Shown here one piece after another: positions 8,201 to 16,161 of a stretch of DNA of 64,000 nucleotides. A program made the position numbers and the translations under genes. The DNA is taken from positions 58,526-122,525 of the forward strand of contig NZ_JACAAX010000015.1 of the NCBI RefSeq assembly GCF_013377085.1. Reading direction: 5' to 3'. The notes under the pieces are model-generated. The model had not been told where the DNA came from. It did no database searches and was given only the letters and a program-made list of their open reading frames with translations. The stretch's first letter is position 1. Every line of letters starts with the position of its first letter. Origin of the DNA: Rhodoplanes sp. (lineage in GTDB: Bacteria; Pseudomonadota; Alphaproteobacteria; Rhizobiales; Xanthobacteraceae).

Positions 8201-9191
8201 ACACCGGGTGTGTTTTCTGTTCGCCGTTCGCGTAAGTCACAAAGTGGGGGTACTTCATATATTCAGCCTTGCCTTCGAAATCTGCGAGGTTCATCGGCTG
8301 CGGGGCTTGGTCGAGCATCTCGACTCTGTCGAACAGCATAAACTGCTCATACGTGAACAGCTTGGTCTTCTTGCCGATGTAGTGGAACACGACGCTGCGG
8401 CGGCTCAGTGCAGGATTGATCCGCGGCGAGCCGCCGTGCGCCAGCAGCGAGTGCCAGAACACGACGTCGCCTGCTTTTAACGTGATGGGCAGTCGCTCCG
8501 TTTCGTAGATGCCTTCGAGCGCCCGGAAGTCTTGCGTCCAGGCGAGTCCCAGTTCGCTAACGAGCTGCGCTCTTTGATCCGGTGGGTAGTCGGCCTGGCG
8601 CGCTGCCGCTCGCTTCGCAGCCAAATCGGGACGCGATGCGACGACATCGTCGCTCCGGTAAAACGGCCACGTATGACTTTCTGGAACATAGAAAAGCGGG
8701 CCAGAATCCGGATGGATGTCTTCCAACGCAATCCAGCAACCGGCCATGGAATAGCTGGGCTCGGGCCAGAAAAAGATGGCGTCGATATGGGCATCCTGCG
8801 TGGTTCCGCGCTCGAAGTTCAGCGAGCCGAAGAGAACCGGGTCGTCATTGAATGCCCAGCGCAGAAAGGAAAGGACTTCTGCGTTCGCGGCCAGGCGCAG
8901 AAGCTCCGGCTCTTTCTGATGAAGCATCCCGATCCGGTCGCCATAGCCGTGGTCGTCCTTGCCGTCGTCGACCTCTCGGCGGACTTTCGCGACAATCGCG
9001 TTGTAGCGCGCGATTTCCTCGGATGAGTAGGCACCCTCGAGAACCAAGAAACCGTTCTTGATCCACTGGTCTTTCAATTCCGGCGAGACCGTGTCGTCAC
9101 CCGACCACTGCGCCGTCATGGGACCGAGCGGGAGCGCCGGCGGCAGATGAAGGGTGGACGTTGCCACTTCCCGGTCGACCTCGAGATTCAT
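8199..9191 (-). CDS. Phytanoyl-CoA dioxygenase (PhyH) family protein
   Basis: This 330-residue Fe(II)/2-oxoglutarate dioxygenase-like protein has the facial triad HxD at H135/D137 (QDAHIDAIFFW) and H252 (HSLLAHGG), with the 2-oxoglutarate-binding Arg at R264 or R265 (LSRRSVVFH). The ATG at 9191 is preceded by GGGGGGAAA; a TTG six codons upstream is a weaker alternative. The enzyme would hydroxylate a small molecule in the cytoplasm; the substrate is unknown. Its base composition is somewhat lower in GC than the genes to its left, so a more recent acquisition is possible. Confidence 0.85.
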   Translation of the reverse strand: MNLEVDREVATSTLHLPPALPLGPMTAQWSGDDTVSPELKDQWIKNGFLVLEGAYSSEEIARYNAIVAKVRREVDDGKDDHGYGDRIGMLHQKEPELLRLAANAEVLSFLRWAFNDDPVLFGSLNFERGTTQDAHIDAIFFWPEPSYSMAGCWIALEDIHPDSGPLFYVPESHTWPFYRSDDVVASRPDLAAKRAAARQADYPPDQRAQLVSELGLAWTQDFRALEGIYETERLPITLKAGDVVFWHSLLAHGGSPRINPALSRRSVVFHYIGKKTKLFTYEQFMLFDRVEMLDQAPQPMNLADFEGKAEYMKYPHFVTYANGEQKTHPV

Positions 9192-9387
9192 CGCTGATTT
9201 TCCCCCCAAAAATTTGGAGCCGGAACCTACCCCCGCAGCCCAAAATCGTAAAGGGGGTTGCGCGAACTAGGATCCGCAACCCGATAAAGCTCATTTTCAA
9301 ACGGTCGAGTTGGCCGGTCGCCCGTTGATTTGCGCACCCTCCCATTCTGCCGACACGTTTTCCCGGCGGGTGTCGCCGTGCGCTCGA

Positions 9388-9631
9388 CCTACCCTACGGC
9401 ACCTCGCTGATTCCCCTTCCTTAACCCGCACTCGAGCCCACCGCCCCTACGCTTCGCGGGGACGTGCCGGCGCTGTGGGGTGCCGGCGGCGGGCGCGTGT
9501 CGGGCCGTCTGCGGACATGCCGGTGCCGTCACATCGCGCCGGCCGGGGAGAGACATGGCATCAGCGGCAAGCCGCGGGTGTCGAACGAGGCGTCGTCGGC
9601 GGCAGCGGCCGCGGTCCGGAAGGCGGCAGCC
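9388..9631 (+). pseudogene. Diverged duplicate of the PBP1A upstream region and first codons
   Basis: This stretch aligns with 13448-13684, the upstream region and first codons of the PBP1A gene. Shared blocks include CCTTAACCCG, GCCCCTACGC, GGGGACGTGCCGGCG, GGCGGCGGGCGCGTGTCGGG and the Ala-rich coding stretch: VSNEASSAAAAAVRK here against ESDEASAAAAAARK in PBP1A. The copy is frameshifted relative to its ATG-like start and is cut off at the palindromic repeat at 9632, so it cannot encode a protein. It forms the left arm of a direct repeat flanking the ABC-3C operon. Confidence 0.65.
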
Positions 9632-9711
9632 GTAGCCCGGATGGTGCGAAAGCGGCATCCGGGACCGCTGCGCCCGAAGTCCCCGGATGTCGCTCCGCGC
9701 TTCCGGGCTAC
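9632..9711. repeat. Palindromic intergenic repeat, GTAGCCCGG family (second copy)
   Basis: The element runs from GTAGCCCGGATGGTGCG to TCCGGGCTAC and pairs over most of its length. It is a shorter relative of the copy at 8076-8200. It abuts the truncated PBP-like duplicate exactly at its left end, which suggests that it marks the breakpoint of that copy. Confidence 0.75.
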
Positions 9712-9720
9712 GCGTTCTGC

Positions 9721-9775
9721 CACCCTCCCCTGGAGGGGGAGGGTCGCCGACCGCAGGTCGGCGGGGTGGGGTGAA
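9721..9775. repeat. Imperfect palindrome (CTCCCC/GGGGAG and ACCGCAGGT type)
   Basis: The segment contains CTCCCCTGGAGGGGGAG followed by CGACCGCAGGTCG and GGGGTGGGG. This is a compact double hairpin of a style common in genomes of this group. It lies downstream of the ABC ATPase gene, whose transcript runs toward it, so it may act as a transcription end signal. The rest of 9776-9905 holds no recognised gene. Confidence 0.55.
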
Positions 9776-9905
9776 GCCCCACGCACCGGAGCCGCTGTCA
9801 CCCCTTCCAGAATTGAGTGCACTGTCACCGTAATTCCCGAAGCCTACATCAGCTCGCACCGCCGATTCTTGCCCAGTCTCTTGCGCTCAATCCGGGCTAC
9901 GCTTG

Positions 9906-11750
9906 CTATTGTTGATTTGTCACAGACGGGAAAAATCCTGCTCTCCCTACCGATGGCTGCCCGGTGAAGTGAGTGCACCTAGATTGTGACGCCAGCCAGT
10001 CAGGCACGTCTACGTTATCTAGTACGATGAGTTGATAGTCATCCGGAAGGTCTGAGAAGGCGCGGAATGCTTTGTCTTTAAGGGGCGTGTTCTGGATTGC
10101 AATATCTTCGAGGTCATCTGGATCTCTGTAGGTTACAAACACTGAGTCCAGCACCAGAAAGCCAGGGTGCGCTCTGTCTCGGTCGCGGCAAAAACGCATC
10201 AGTGCAATACTGAATGCGCCATGTAATAGGGCCATAACGCCCTTTCCGTTAGATGCTCGCGCCTTACCAGCGACCGAGATGTCCATTTTTGGCAGGTCAA
10301 AGAAGACTCGCCGTGCGTTCGGAAAGTCCCATGACTGCAACTCCGATTCGATGACTTGAGAAAACTCGTCAAGAATGGCGCCATCCAAGGTTTGTGCCGC
10401 AACCATTGTGCTGCTATCATAACCAGGAATAACTCCTAGCTCTGCGCGCTGCGAGACAAGTTCATTGCGGCGGCGAATGAGATCGAGTTCTTTCTGAACA
10501 GCGAGTTTTTGCTGAACGACATTGTTTGTCTGGCTTCTTACACTCTGAACGGATGGAACTTCCCGAAGAATGTCGCCTTGTAATGCGTCAAGCTCTGGTA
10601 AGATTTCGCCGGCTCGATGCCTGAGCTCGGCCCTTTCTTCAAAAAGGCCCTGCATTGTTAGCGCTAATTCATGCGCGCGACCTCGAAGTTCTGCTGCTTC
10701 TGCCCTTGCTGCTTCTACGATTTGTTCGACGTTCCCATCGCATGTGAAATCTGGTCGATGATGCTCTGCTTCCGCGCCGCAAATAGGGCAAACCTGTCCG
10801 TCTTCCAAAGCAAACAACGTGCCGGCTTCAATCACTGATGCCAGCCGCTCTCGATCCGAATCGTAGTGCTGCGCCAGCAGTATAAAACGCGCTTGTAGCG
10901 TGTCGATCTCATCAAGCCGGTCTTGAACACTCTCGTATTCGCGGCGCAATTCTCTCCGTTGCCCTGTTAAGGTCCGATAGTCCCGTTCTGCAGCCTCCTG
11001 AATGCTGAAGGATTTCGCTAGCTCACCATCTAAGGTAACATCAAGTTGCTCTAATTGCTCGTAATCTTGATCCGATTCGGAAATATCTTGTTCGAGTTTC
11101 TGGAGCTGGCGATCGATCAATTCCAGCTGTGCTGCCTGCCGTAGCGGTTGGCCTGGATCCGGTTTTGCAAGGTCAAGCGCTGAATCATCAACGCCTGTGA
11201 GAAGGTATTTAAATACAGAAACTTCTGCGGTCTTAGTGACATATTGACCAGTAAGCACCGGAGAGGTGGCTTCCTGTATCTTCGTCTCATTAACGATGGC
11301 AAATCGTTCGATGTCGCGGTAGCTCAAATCGCGAGTGCCGCCTGATGCGCTCGTTTGAATGCGTTTGCCGCTAGCATTAAGTTGCGCCAGGAGGAATTTG
11401 GAAAGCGATTCCTTGGCGCCGTGCTTCGCGGAGATCGATATGCCCTGCTTGGGGGCCGGTCTCTCACGACTGAGGCCGTCAAGGAGCTTGACATCACCCC
11501 CCTTTAGCGCACGAACAAGAGTCTTTTTTGTCCCATCGTCAAGCACGATTCCCAAATGAACTAAGTCATACTCTGCTTGCTCAGTTATTGACTCCGGTGG
11601 CTTGCGTGCCCCTAGGCAGTAATCGATCAGACGAAGGATATGAGATTTTCCGGTGTTTGAGCCGCCGTAAATTACGTTTAAGCCCGCAACAAAGTCGATC
11701 GTCGCGGGCGCGCTGTTGGGGCCTGTAACGAGGAGAAATCGTAGCTGCAT
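9906..11750 (-). CDS. ABC-3C system ABC ATPase (Rad50/SMC-like, zinc hook)
   Basis: This 614-residue SMC-like ATPase has Walker A GGSNTGKS at residues 29-36 and a zinc-hook CPIC at 321-324, at the tip of two predicted coiled-coil arms (about 205-300 and 340-435). Walker B is FLVLDS at 531-536. The region where LSGGEK would be expected reads ASNGKGVMALLHG instead. No nuclease or other domain is attached. It is the last gene of a tight operon, starting 2 nt after the stop of the middle component. This matches the ATPase of ABC-three-component systems, thought to sense a DNA state and license the effector. Its GC content is clearly below that of the surroundings. Confidence 0.87.
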   Translation of the reverse strand: MQLRFLLVTGPNSAPATIDFVAGLNVIYGGSNTGKSHILRLIDYCLGARKPPESITEQAEYDLVHLGIVLDDGTKKTLVRALKGGDVKLLDGLSRERPAPKQGISISAKHGAKESLSKFLLAQLNASGKRIQTSASGGTRDLSYRDIERFAIVNETKIQEATSPVLTGQYVTKTAEVSVFKYLLTGVDDSALDLAKPDPGQPLRQAAQLELIDRQLQKLEQDISESDQDYEQLEQLDVTLDGELAKSFSIQEAAERDYRTLTGQRRELRREYESVQDRLDEIDTLQARFILLAQHYDSDRERLASVIEAGTLFALEDGQVCPICGAEAEHHRPDFTCDGNVEQIVEAARAEAAELRGRAHELALTMQGLFEERAELRHRAGEILPELDALQGDILREVPSVQSVRSQTNNVVQQKLAVQKELDLIRRRNELVSQRAELGVIPGYDSSTMVAAQTLDGAILDEFSQVIESELQSWDFPNARRVFFDLPKMDISVAGKARASNGKGVMALLHGAFSIALMRFCRDRDRAHPGFLVLDSVFVTYRDPDDLEDIAIQNTPLKDKAFRAFSDLPDDYQLIVLDNVDVPDWLASQSRCTHFTGQPSVGRAGFFPSVTNQQ

Positions 11751-11752
11751 GG

Positions 11753-12250
11753 TCAGGCTCCCGGCCCTTCACCGATCTGAAATTCGGGCGCCCATTCGTG
11801 CATTCGTGTACGCACCAGATCAGCGAGTCCTTCGTCGGTCAGCGGGAGCACGTGACTAACCAGCCATTCAGCACGGTCCTTTAATGCCTCAACGTATGGG
11901 GTGGCGAGAAGATCTACGAATGACCCTGCTTCCTCCCCCGCTTGGAATCTAAATCCGGATGGTGTCAAGCTTGTGGTGACTAAGCCCCTAGTCTGCATCA
12001 AAGCAAGTCCGGAGCGGACGAGTCCCCGCCTGACTAAAATCTCCGCAGCCCGAGAACGGTCTTTCGGGTGTATGCTGAGCGGTCCATCAATGTCGCTCGT
12101 GTGAACGATGAGATGATCAAACACAACAAGTCGGTGCAAACTGAGTTTTTCTGGAAAGCAACCAGTCAAAATTACGACTGAGCGCAAGCCAGTTTCGAAC
12201 GGCGTGTTGAAGATGCGCGGGCGGCGGCGTGCTGCCTCACTTTGATCCAT
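11753..12250 (-). CDS. ABC-3C system middle component (MC2-like)
   Basis: This 165-residue protein carries the pattern I associate with ABC-3C middle component 2. That pattern is an N-terminal IFNTPFETGLRSVVIL, then LSLHRLVVFDHLIVHTSDIDGP, a winged-helix-like core (AAEILVRRGLVRSGLALMQTRGLV) and a C-terminal helix around DLLATPYVEALKDRAEWL. In these systems the middle component is thought to bridge ATPase and effector. The ATG follows the upstream stop after 1 nt and the stop is 2 nt before the ATPase ATG, so the three genes are translationally coupled. Assignment is by eye; an HMM match to MC2 would settle it. Confidence 0.82.
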   Translation of the reverse strand: MDQSEAARRRPRIFNTPFETGLRSVVILTGCFPEKLSLHRLVVFDHLIVHTSDIDGPLSIHPKDRSRAAEILVRRGLVRSGLALMQTRGLVTTSLTPSGFRFQAGEEAGSFVDLLATPYVEALKDRAEWLVSHVLPLTDEGLADLVRTRMHEWAPEFQIGEGPGA

Positions 12251-12251
12251 C

Positions 12252-13250
12252 TCAAACCTTCCAGGTCACTCGGTCAGCGTTGGCGAGTTGATGGCACACT
12301 CCCTGTTTAACCCTAACCTTAGCTTGAGCCGCGAGGACACTGGCAGGAGTTGTGTGGCCGGCAACAGAGAGCGCGGTAGTTAAACGCTGATGCGCTGGTC
12401 CGGGTGCGGTGATGGTTGGTTCTATTGAATCAAAGATCTGTTCGGCAAAGTCCTCTATAGTTCCGGGTTCCGTCTGATCGCGGTATGTTGCCATGAATGC
12501 TTCGGCGTCATAAAATCTCACACGCTGCTTTTGGAGATCGCTCCTCCATTCCCGGTATACCGCTAGGTCATCAACGCAAGTAATGGCGGCTCCCGTAGTC
12601 TCAGTATATACCTCAAGTAACTTACCTATATATACGGTCTCCTCCGGAGCAACTGTGGCGGGAGTTATGCCCGCTTTGGGCGGCGGGAGCAGTCCGCCAA
12701 ACCGAGACGCCCAGTATGCTGTCCGGCGATGGTCATCTAAAATCTCGTCTAGCGTTGCATAATTAAATGACGTGAAGTCATAAGCAGAGGCATATGCGGC
12801 AAGGTTGCCGGCTAGTTCGTGCTTTTCACCAGCAATAACATTTGGCGCCACCCGTGTGTTCCACGTTGCAAGCACCTCGGCTCGGAATTTATCCGGATTC
12901 AACAACATATCACGTAACGCAGTGTTCGGCCCTCTTGGCGCAACAAAAATGCAACGACGAGGGGGCGTGAACTCACCCCGAAATGCGTGAAAAATAATCT
13001 TTCCGGCATCTTCGCAAGCAGGCGGGGTCGCCAGCGGACTTTCGTAGTGCTTACATTGATAGTTGTCCCAATCGCCTTGACAGCCCAGCGAACTGCACAG
13101 GCCAATCACGTCCCGTCCCAGATCGCTGGTGCCCCCAAGCCGTTTGACGGAGTGGTACCCCTGCAGGCCCTTCTGCCATTCTGAGATGAATATTTCCCAC
13201 TCGACAGAATCATAAGCCCGGACAAGCTTCACGATAGGTGCAAGCAGCAC
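12252..13250 (-). CDS. ABC-3C system effector with N-terminal restriction-endonuclease-like domain
   Basis: This 332-residue protein starts with a PD-(D/E)XK fold of Mrr/restriction type: VEWEIFISEW (acidic residues 17-19), then GGTSDLGRDVIGL (D43/D47) and YQCKHY with QxK at 65-67. The C-terminal part (about residues 205-325, from EETVYIGKLLEVYTE) fits the ABC-3C C-terminal domain that docks effectors to the system. The only in-frame start after the upstream TGA that fits is the GTG at 13250, which has a weak ribosome site. The predicted role is DNA cleavage when the ATPase is triggered. It is the first gene of the operon. Confidence 0.82.
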   Translation of the reverse strand: MLLAPIVKLVRAYDSVEWEIFISEWQKGLQGYHSVKRLGGTSDLGRDVIGLCSSLGCQGDWDNYQCKHYESPLATPPACEDAGKIIFHAFRGEFTPPRRCIFVAPRGPNTALRDMLLNPDKFRAEVLATWNTRVAPNVIAGEKHELAGNLAAYASAYDFTSFNYATLDEILDDHRRTAYWASRFGGLLPPPKAGITPATVAPEETVYIGKLLEVYTETTGAAITCVDDLAVYREWRSDLQKQRVRFYDAEAFMATYRDQTEPGTIEDFAEQIFDSIEPTITAPGPAHQRLTTALSVAGHTTPASVLAAQAKVRVKQGVCHQLANADRVTWKV

Positions 13251-13257
13251 GTCAGTG

Positions 13258-13316
13258 TTCCATTCCGGATGGGCTTCACCTCAACATAATCTATTCTTAG
13301 TTCAGGCGGAATGGAA
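13258..13316. promoter_or_regulatory. Candidate promoter of the ABC-3C operon bracketed by a 10-bp inverted repeat
   Basis: TTCCATTCCG (13258-13267) and CGGAATGGAA (13307-13316) are exact inverse copies about 39 bp apart. On the minus strand TTCCAT and TAGATT are spaced 17 bp and could be the -35 and -10 elements. The outer arm overlaps this -35 and the inner arm lies just upstream of the GTG start. The arrangement suggests repression by a dimeric protein or DNA looping, but no regulator gene is present in the operon. Confidence 0.4.
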
Positions 13317-13447
13317 GTAGTTATGACGCGGATAGGGCAGACGAACCTGGATGCCCACAGGCGAAGTCGGGCAGCGTAGAAGCGCCATCTGAATCGGTGA
13401 AGACACTTCGTTTTGTCCAGCCTACAGTTCCGCGGCAGGTTTCTCTG

Positions 13448-13684
13448 CGCTCAACCCACCCCACGGCGTCTCGCCCCCCTCCTTAACCCGCTCGTAAGCC
13501 CGCCGCCCCTACGCTGGCGCGGGGACGTGCCGGCGCCGTGGGGCCGCCGGCGGCGGGCGCGTGTCGGGCGCCTGCGCAGGACTCCGGGCGCCGCTGGCGC
13601 GCCGGGCGGGGAGCAGGATGGCGGCAGCACGCAGACCGCGCGAGTCGGACGAGGCTTCGGCTGCGGCCGCGGCCCGCAAGGGCG
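13448..13684 (+). repeat. Right arm of the direct repeat flanking the ABC-3C island (PBP1A 5' region)
   Basis: This is the intact counterpart of 9388-9631 and includes the true start of PBP1A. The two copies are in the same orientation about 3.8 kb apart. They differ by substitutions and small indels, so the duplication is not fresh. The stretch 13317-13447 between this repeat and the island promoter contains no gene that I can see. Confidence 0.65.
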
Positions 13685-16053
13685 CCGGGCGTGCGTCGGA
13701 GGGACGAGTCTCCGAGGGACGAGTCCCGGAGGTGAAACCGCCGCAAAGAGGCGAGCCGCGGGCGTCGAAGGCGCCCATCTTCGTGGTCGACGAGGACGCC
13801 CAGGTCGGCATTCCGCGGCCCGCCGGCAAGCGCGGCGACGATGACGACGACGGTCCGCCGCGGGCGCGGGCCAAGGGAAAGGCCGGCGGCGGCGCCGGCA
13901 CGAGTGCCAGTGCCGGCGGCACCAGTGTCGGGTCGAGTCCCGGCGGCAAGAAGGGCAAGTCGAAGAAGAAGGGCGGCAAGGGCGGCGGCGGCCCAAAAGG
14001 CTCGCTGCTCGGGCGGGGCGTCTACTGGCTGGCGGTCGCCGGGCTGTGGGTCGTCATCGCGGCGGGCGGGCTGTTCGTCTATGTGGCCATGCATCTGCCG
14101 CCGATCCACGAGCTGGCGGTGCCCAAGCGGCCGCCCAACGTGCAGGTCGTCGGGATGGACGGCACGCTCCTGGCCAGCCGCGGCGACATGGGCGGCTCGG
14201 CGATCCCGCTGTCGGAAATGCCGGCGCATCTGCCCAACGCCTTCATCGCCATCGAGGACCGGCGCTTCTATTCGCATTTCGGCATCGACGTGCTCGGGCT
14301 CACCCGCGCCGTATGGGCGAACGTGACCAAGCGCGGCATCGCCCAGGGCGGCTCGTCGATCACGCAGCAGCTCGCCAAGAATCTGTTCCTGCGGCCGGAG
14401 CGCACCATGATGCGCAAGCTGGAGGAGGTGATGCTGGCGCTGTGGCTGGAGCAGAACTACTCCAAACGCGAGATCCTCGAACTCTATCTCAACCGGGTCT
14501 ATTTCGGCTCCGGCGCCTACGGGGTCGACGGCGCGGCGCAGCGCTATTTCGGCAAGTCCGCCCGCGAGGTTTCGGTCGGCGAGGCGGCGCTGCTGGCCGG
14601 CCTGGTCAAGTCGCCCTCGAAGCTGGCGCCCACCCGCAACTACGACGGCGCCGAGCGGCGCTCGCAGCTCGTGCTGGCCGCCATGGCCGACGAGGGCATG
14701 GTGCCGGACGCCACCATCAAGGCGGCGCTGGCCGATCCGCCCCGGGTGGTGAAGCCGGGCGGCGGCTCGGCCGGCTATGCGGCCGATTGGGTGATGGACG
14801 TCGTCAACGACATCGTCGGCCGGGTGGAGGACGACCTTGTGGTCGAGACCACCATCGACCCGGCGCTGCAGATCATCGCCGAGCGCGCCCTGATCGACAC
14901 GCTGGCGCAGCGCGGCGAAAAGTTCGGCGTCGGCCAGGGCGCCATGGTGGCGATGACGCCGGAGGGCGCCGTGCGGGCGCTGGTCGGCGGCCGGAACTAT
15001 CAGGAGAGCCAGTTCAACCGCGCCGTCGCGGCCAAGCGCCAGCCGGGCTCGGCGTTCAAGCCGTTCGTCTATCTCACCGCGATCGAGCGGGGCCTGCGGC
15101 CCGACACGATCCGCGAGGACAAGCCGATCGTCATCAAGGGCTGGAAGCCGGAGAACTACAAGCACGAGTATTTGGGGCCGGTGACGCTGACCACGGCGCT
15201 GGCGCATTCGCTCAACACCGTGTCGGTGCGGCTCACCTTGGAGTTCGGCCCGCCCGCCGTGATGAAGACGGCCTACCGGCTCGGCATCTCGTCGAAGCTG
15301 GAGCCCAATGCGTCGATCGCGCTCGGCACCTCGGAGACCTCGGTGCTGGAGCTCGTCAACGCCTACACGCCGTTCGCCAACGGGGGCCTCGCCACGGTGC
15401 CGCACGTGGTCGAGAAGGTGCGCAACGCCAAGGGCAAGGTGCTTTATGGGCGGCCATCGTCCGTGCTCGGCCGGGTGGTCGAGCCGGCCTATGTGGCGAT
15501 GATGAACCAGATGATGCGCGAGACCATCCGGTCCGGCACGGCGAAGGGCGCCGGTCTGCCGGGCTGGCCGGTCGCCGGCAAGACCGGCACCAGCCAGGAT
15601 TTCCGCGACGCCTGGTTCGTCGGCTACACCGGGTATCTGGTCACCGGCGTGTGGTTCGGCAACGACGACTCCTCGCCGACCAGGAAGCTCACCGGCGGCG
15701 CCATGCCGGTCGAGGCGTGGAGCCGGTTCATGCGCAGCGCTCTGCAGGGGGTTCCGGTCGCCGATCTGGTCGGGATCTCGGGGGCGATGCCGAGCCTGCC
15801 GGCGCCGACCCCGGGACCAGTCCCGGGACCAATGTCCGGCCTGTCGCCCGGCGGCGGAACGGCCACGGCACCGACCAGCGGCGGCAACGGGGGTGGCCAG
15901 GCGAGCGGCTACGGCAGTGGCAACGGGCCGGTCGCCGCCGCGATGCCGCCACCGCGCGGCGCGTCCACCGGCGCCGTCGGCGGCGCCCCGGTGCGCCCGG
16001 CCGCCTCCAACGGGCTCGACGGCTGGTTCATGGATCGCCTGCTCGGGCGGTGA
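13618..16053 (+). CDS. Class A penicillin-binding protein, PBP1A family (glycosyltransferase/transpeptidase)
   Basis: This 811-residue bifunctional peptidoglycan synthase starts at an ATG preceded by GGGGAG. A long basic, Gly/Lys-rich cytoplasmic tail (1-130) precedes one membrane anchor (about 135-158). The GT51 domain shows EDRRFYSHFGID (catalytic E213), QGGSSITQQLAKN and the LYLNRVYFG segment. The transpeptidase has SAFKPF (nucleophile S478), SLN in AHSLNTVS and KTGTS (K655). The C-terminal 100 residues are Gly/Pro/Ala-rich and disordered. It polymerises and crosslinks peptidoglycan in the periplasm. A degenerate copy of its 5' end lies 4.2 kb upstream. Confidence 0.95.
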   Translation: MAAARRPRESDEASAAAAARKGAGRASEGRVSEGRVPEVKPPQRGEPRASKAPIFVVDEDAQVGIPRPAGKRGDDDDDGPPRARAKGKAGGGAGTSASAGGTSVGSSPGGKKGKSKKKGGKGGGGPKGSLLGRGVYWLAVAGLWVVIAAGGLFVYVAMHLPPIHELAVPKRPPNVQVVGMDGTLLASRGDMGGSAIPLSEMPAHLPNAFIAIEDRRFYSHFGIDVLGLTRAVWANVTKRGIAQGGSSITQQLAKNLFLRPERTMMRKLEEVMLALWLEQNYSKREILELYLNRVYFGSGAYGVDGAAQRYFGKSAREVSVGEAALLAGLVKSPSKLAPTRNYDGAERRSQLVLAAMADEGMVPDATIKAALADPPRVVKPGGGSAGYAADWVMDVVNDIVGRVEDDLVVETTIDPALQIIAERALIDTLAQRGEKFGVGQGAMVAMTPEGAVRALVGGRNYQESQFNRAVAAKRQPGSAFKPFVYLTAIERGLRPDTIREDKPIVIKGWKPENYKHEYLGPVTLTTALAHSLNTVSVRLTLEFGPPAVMKTAYRLGISSKLEPNASIALGTSETSVLELVNAYTPFANGGLATVPHVVEKVRNAKGKVLYGRPSSVLGRVVEPAYVAMMNQMMRETIRSGTAKGAGLPGWPVAGKTGTSQDFRDAWFVGYTGYLVTGVWFGNDDSSPTRKLTGGAMPVEAWSRFMRSALQGVPVADLVGISGAMPSLPAPTPGPVPGPMSGLSPGGGTATAPTSGGNGGGQASGYGSGNGPVAAAMPPPRGASTGAVGGAPVRPAASNGLDGWFMDRLLGR

Positions 16054-16101
16054 GAACGCCGTTTTGGGTCGTCATGGCCGGGCTCGCCCACGCCCCGCGC
16101 C

Positions 16102-16134
16102 GTCATCGCCGGGCTCGACCCGGCGATCCATCCT
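16102..16134. repeat. Half copy of the GTCATC..CCATCC intergenic repeat
   Basis: GTCATCGCCGGGCTCGACCC continuing into CGGCGATCCATCC matches one arm of the repeats at 39651-39743 and 52755-52840. The tail TTCGCAAAAAT also recurs at the copy near 39680. Here only one arm is present, between the convergent ends of PBP1A and the exporter. Confidence 0.65.
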
Positions 16135-16161
16135 TCGCAAAAATCTTTGATTCAGAGTGAT

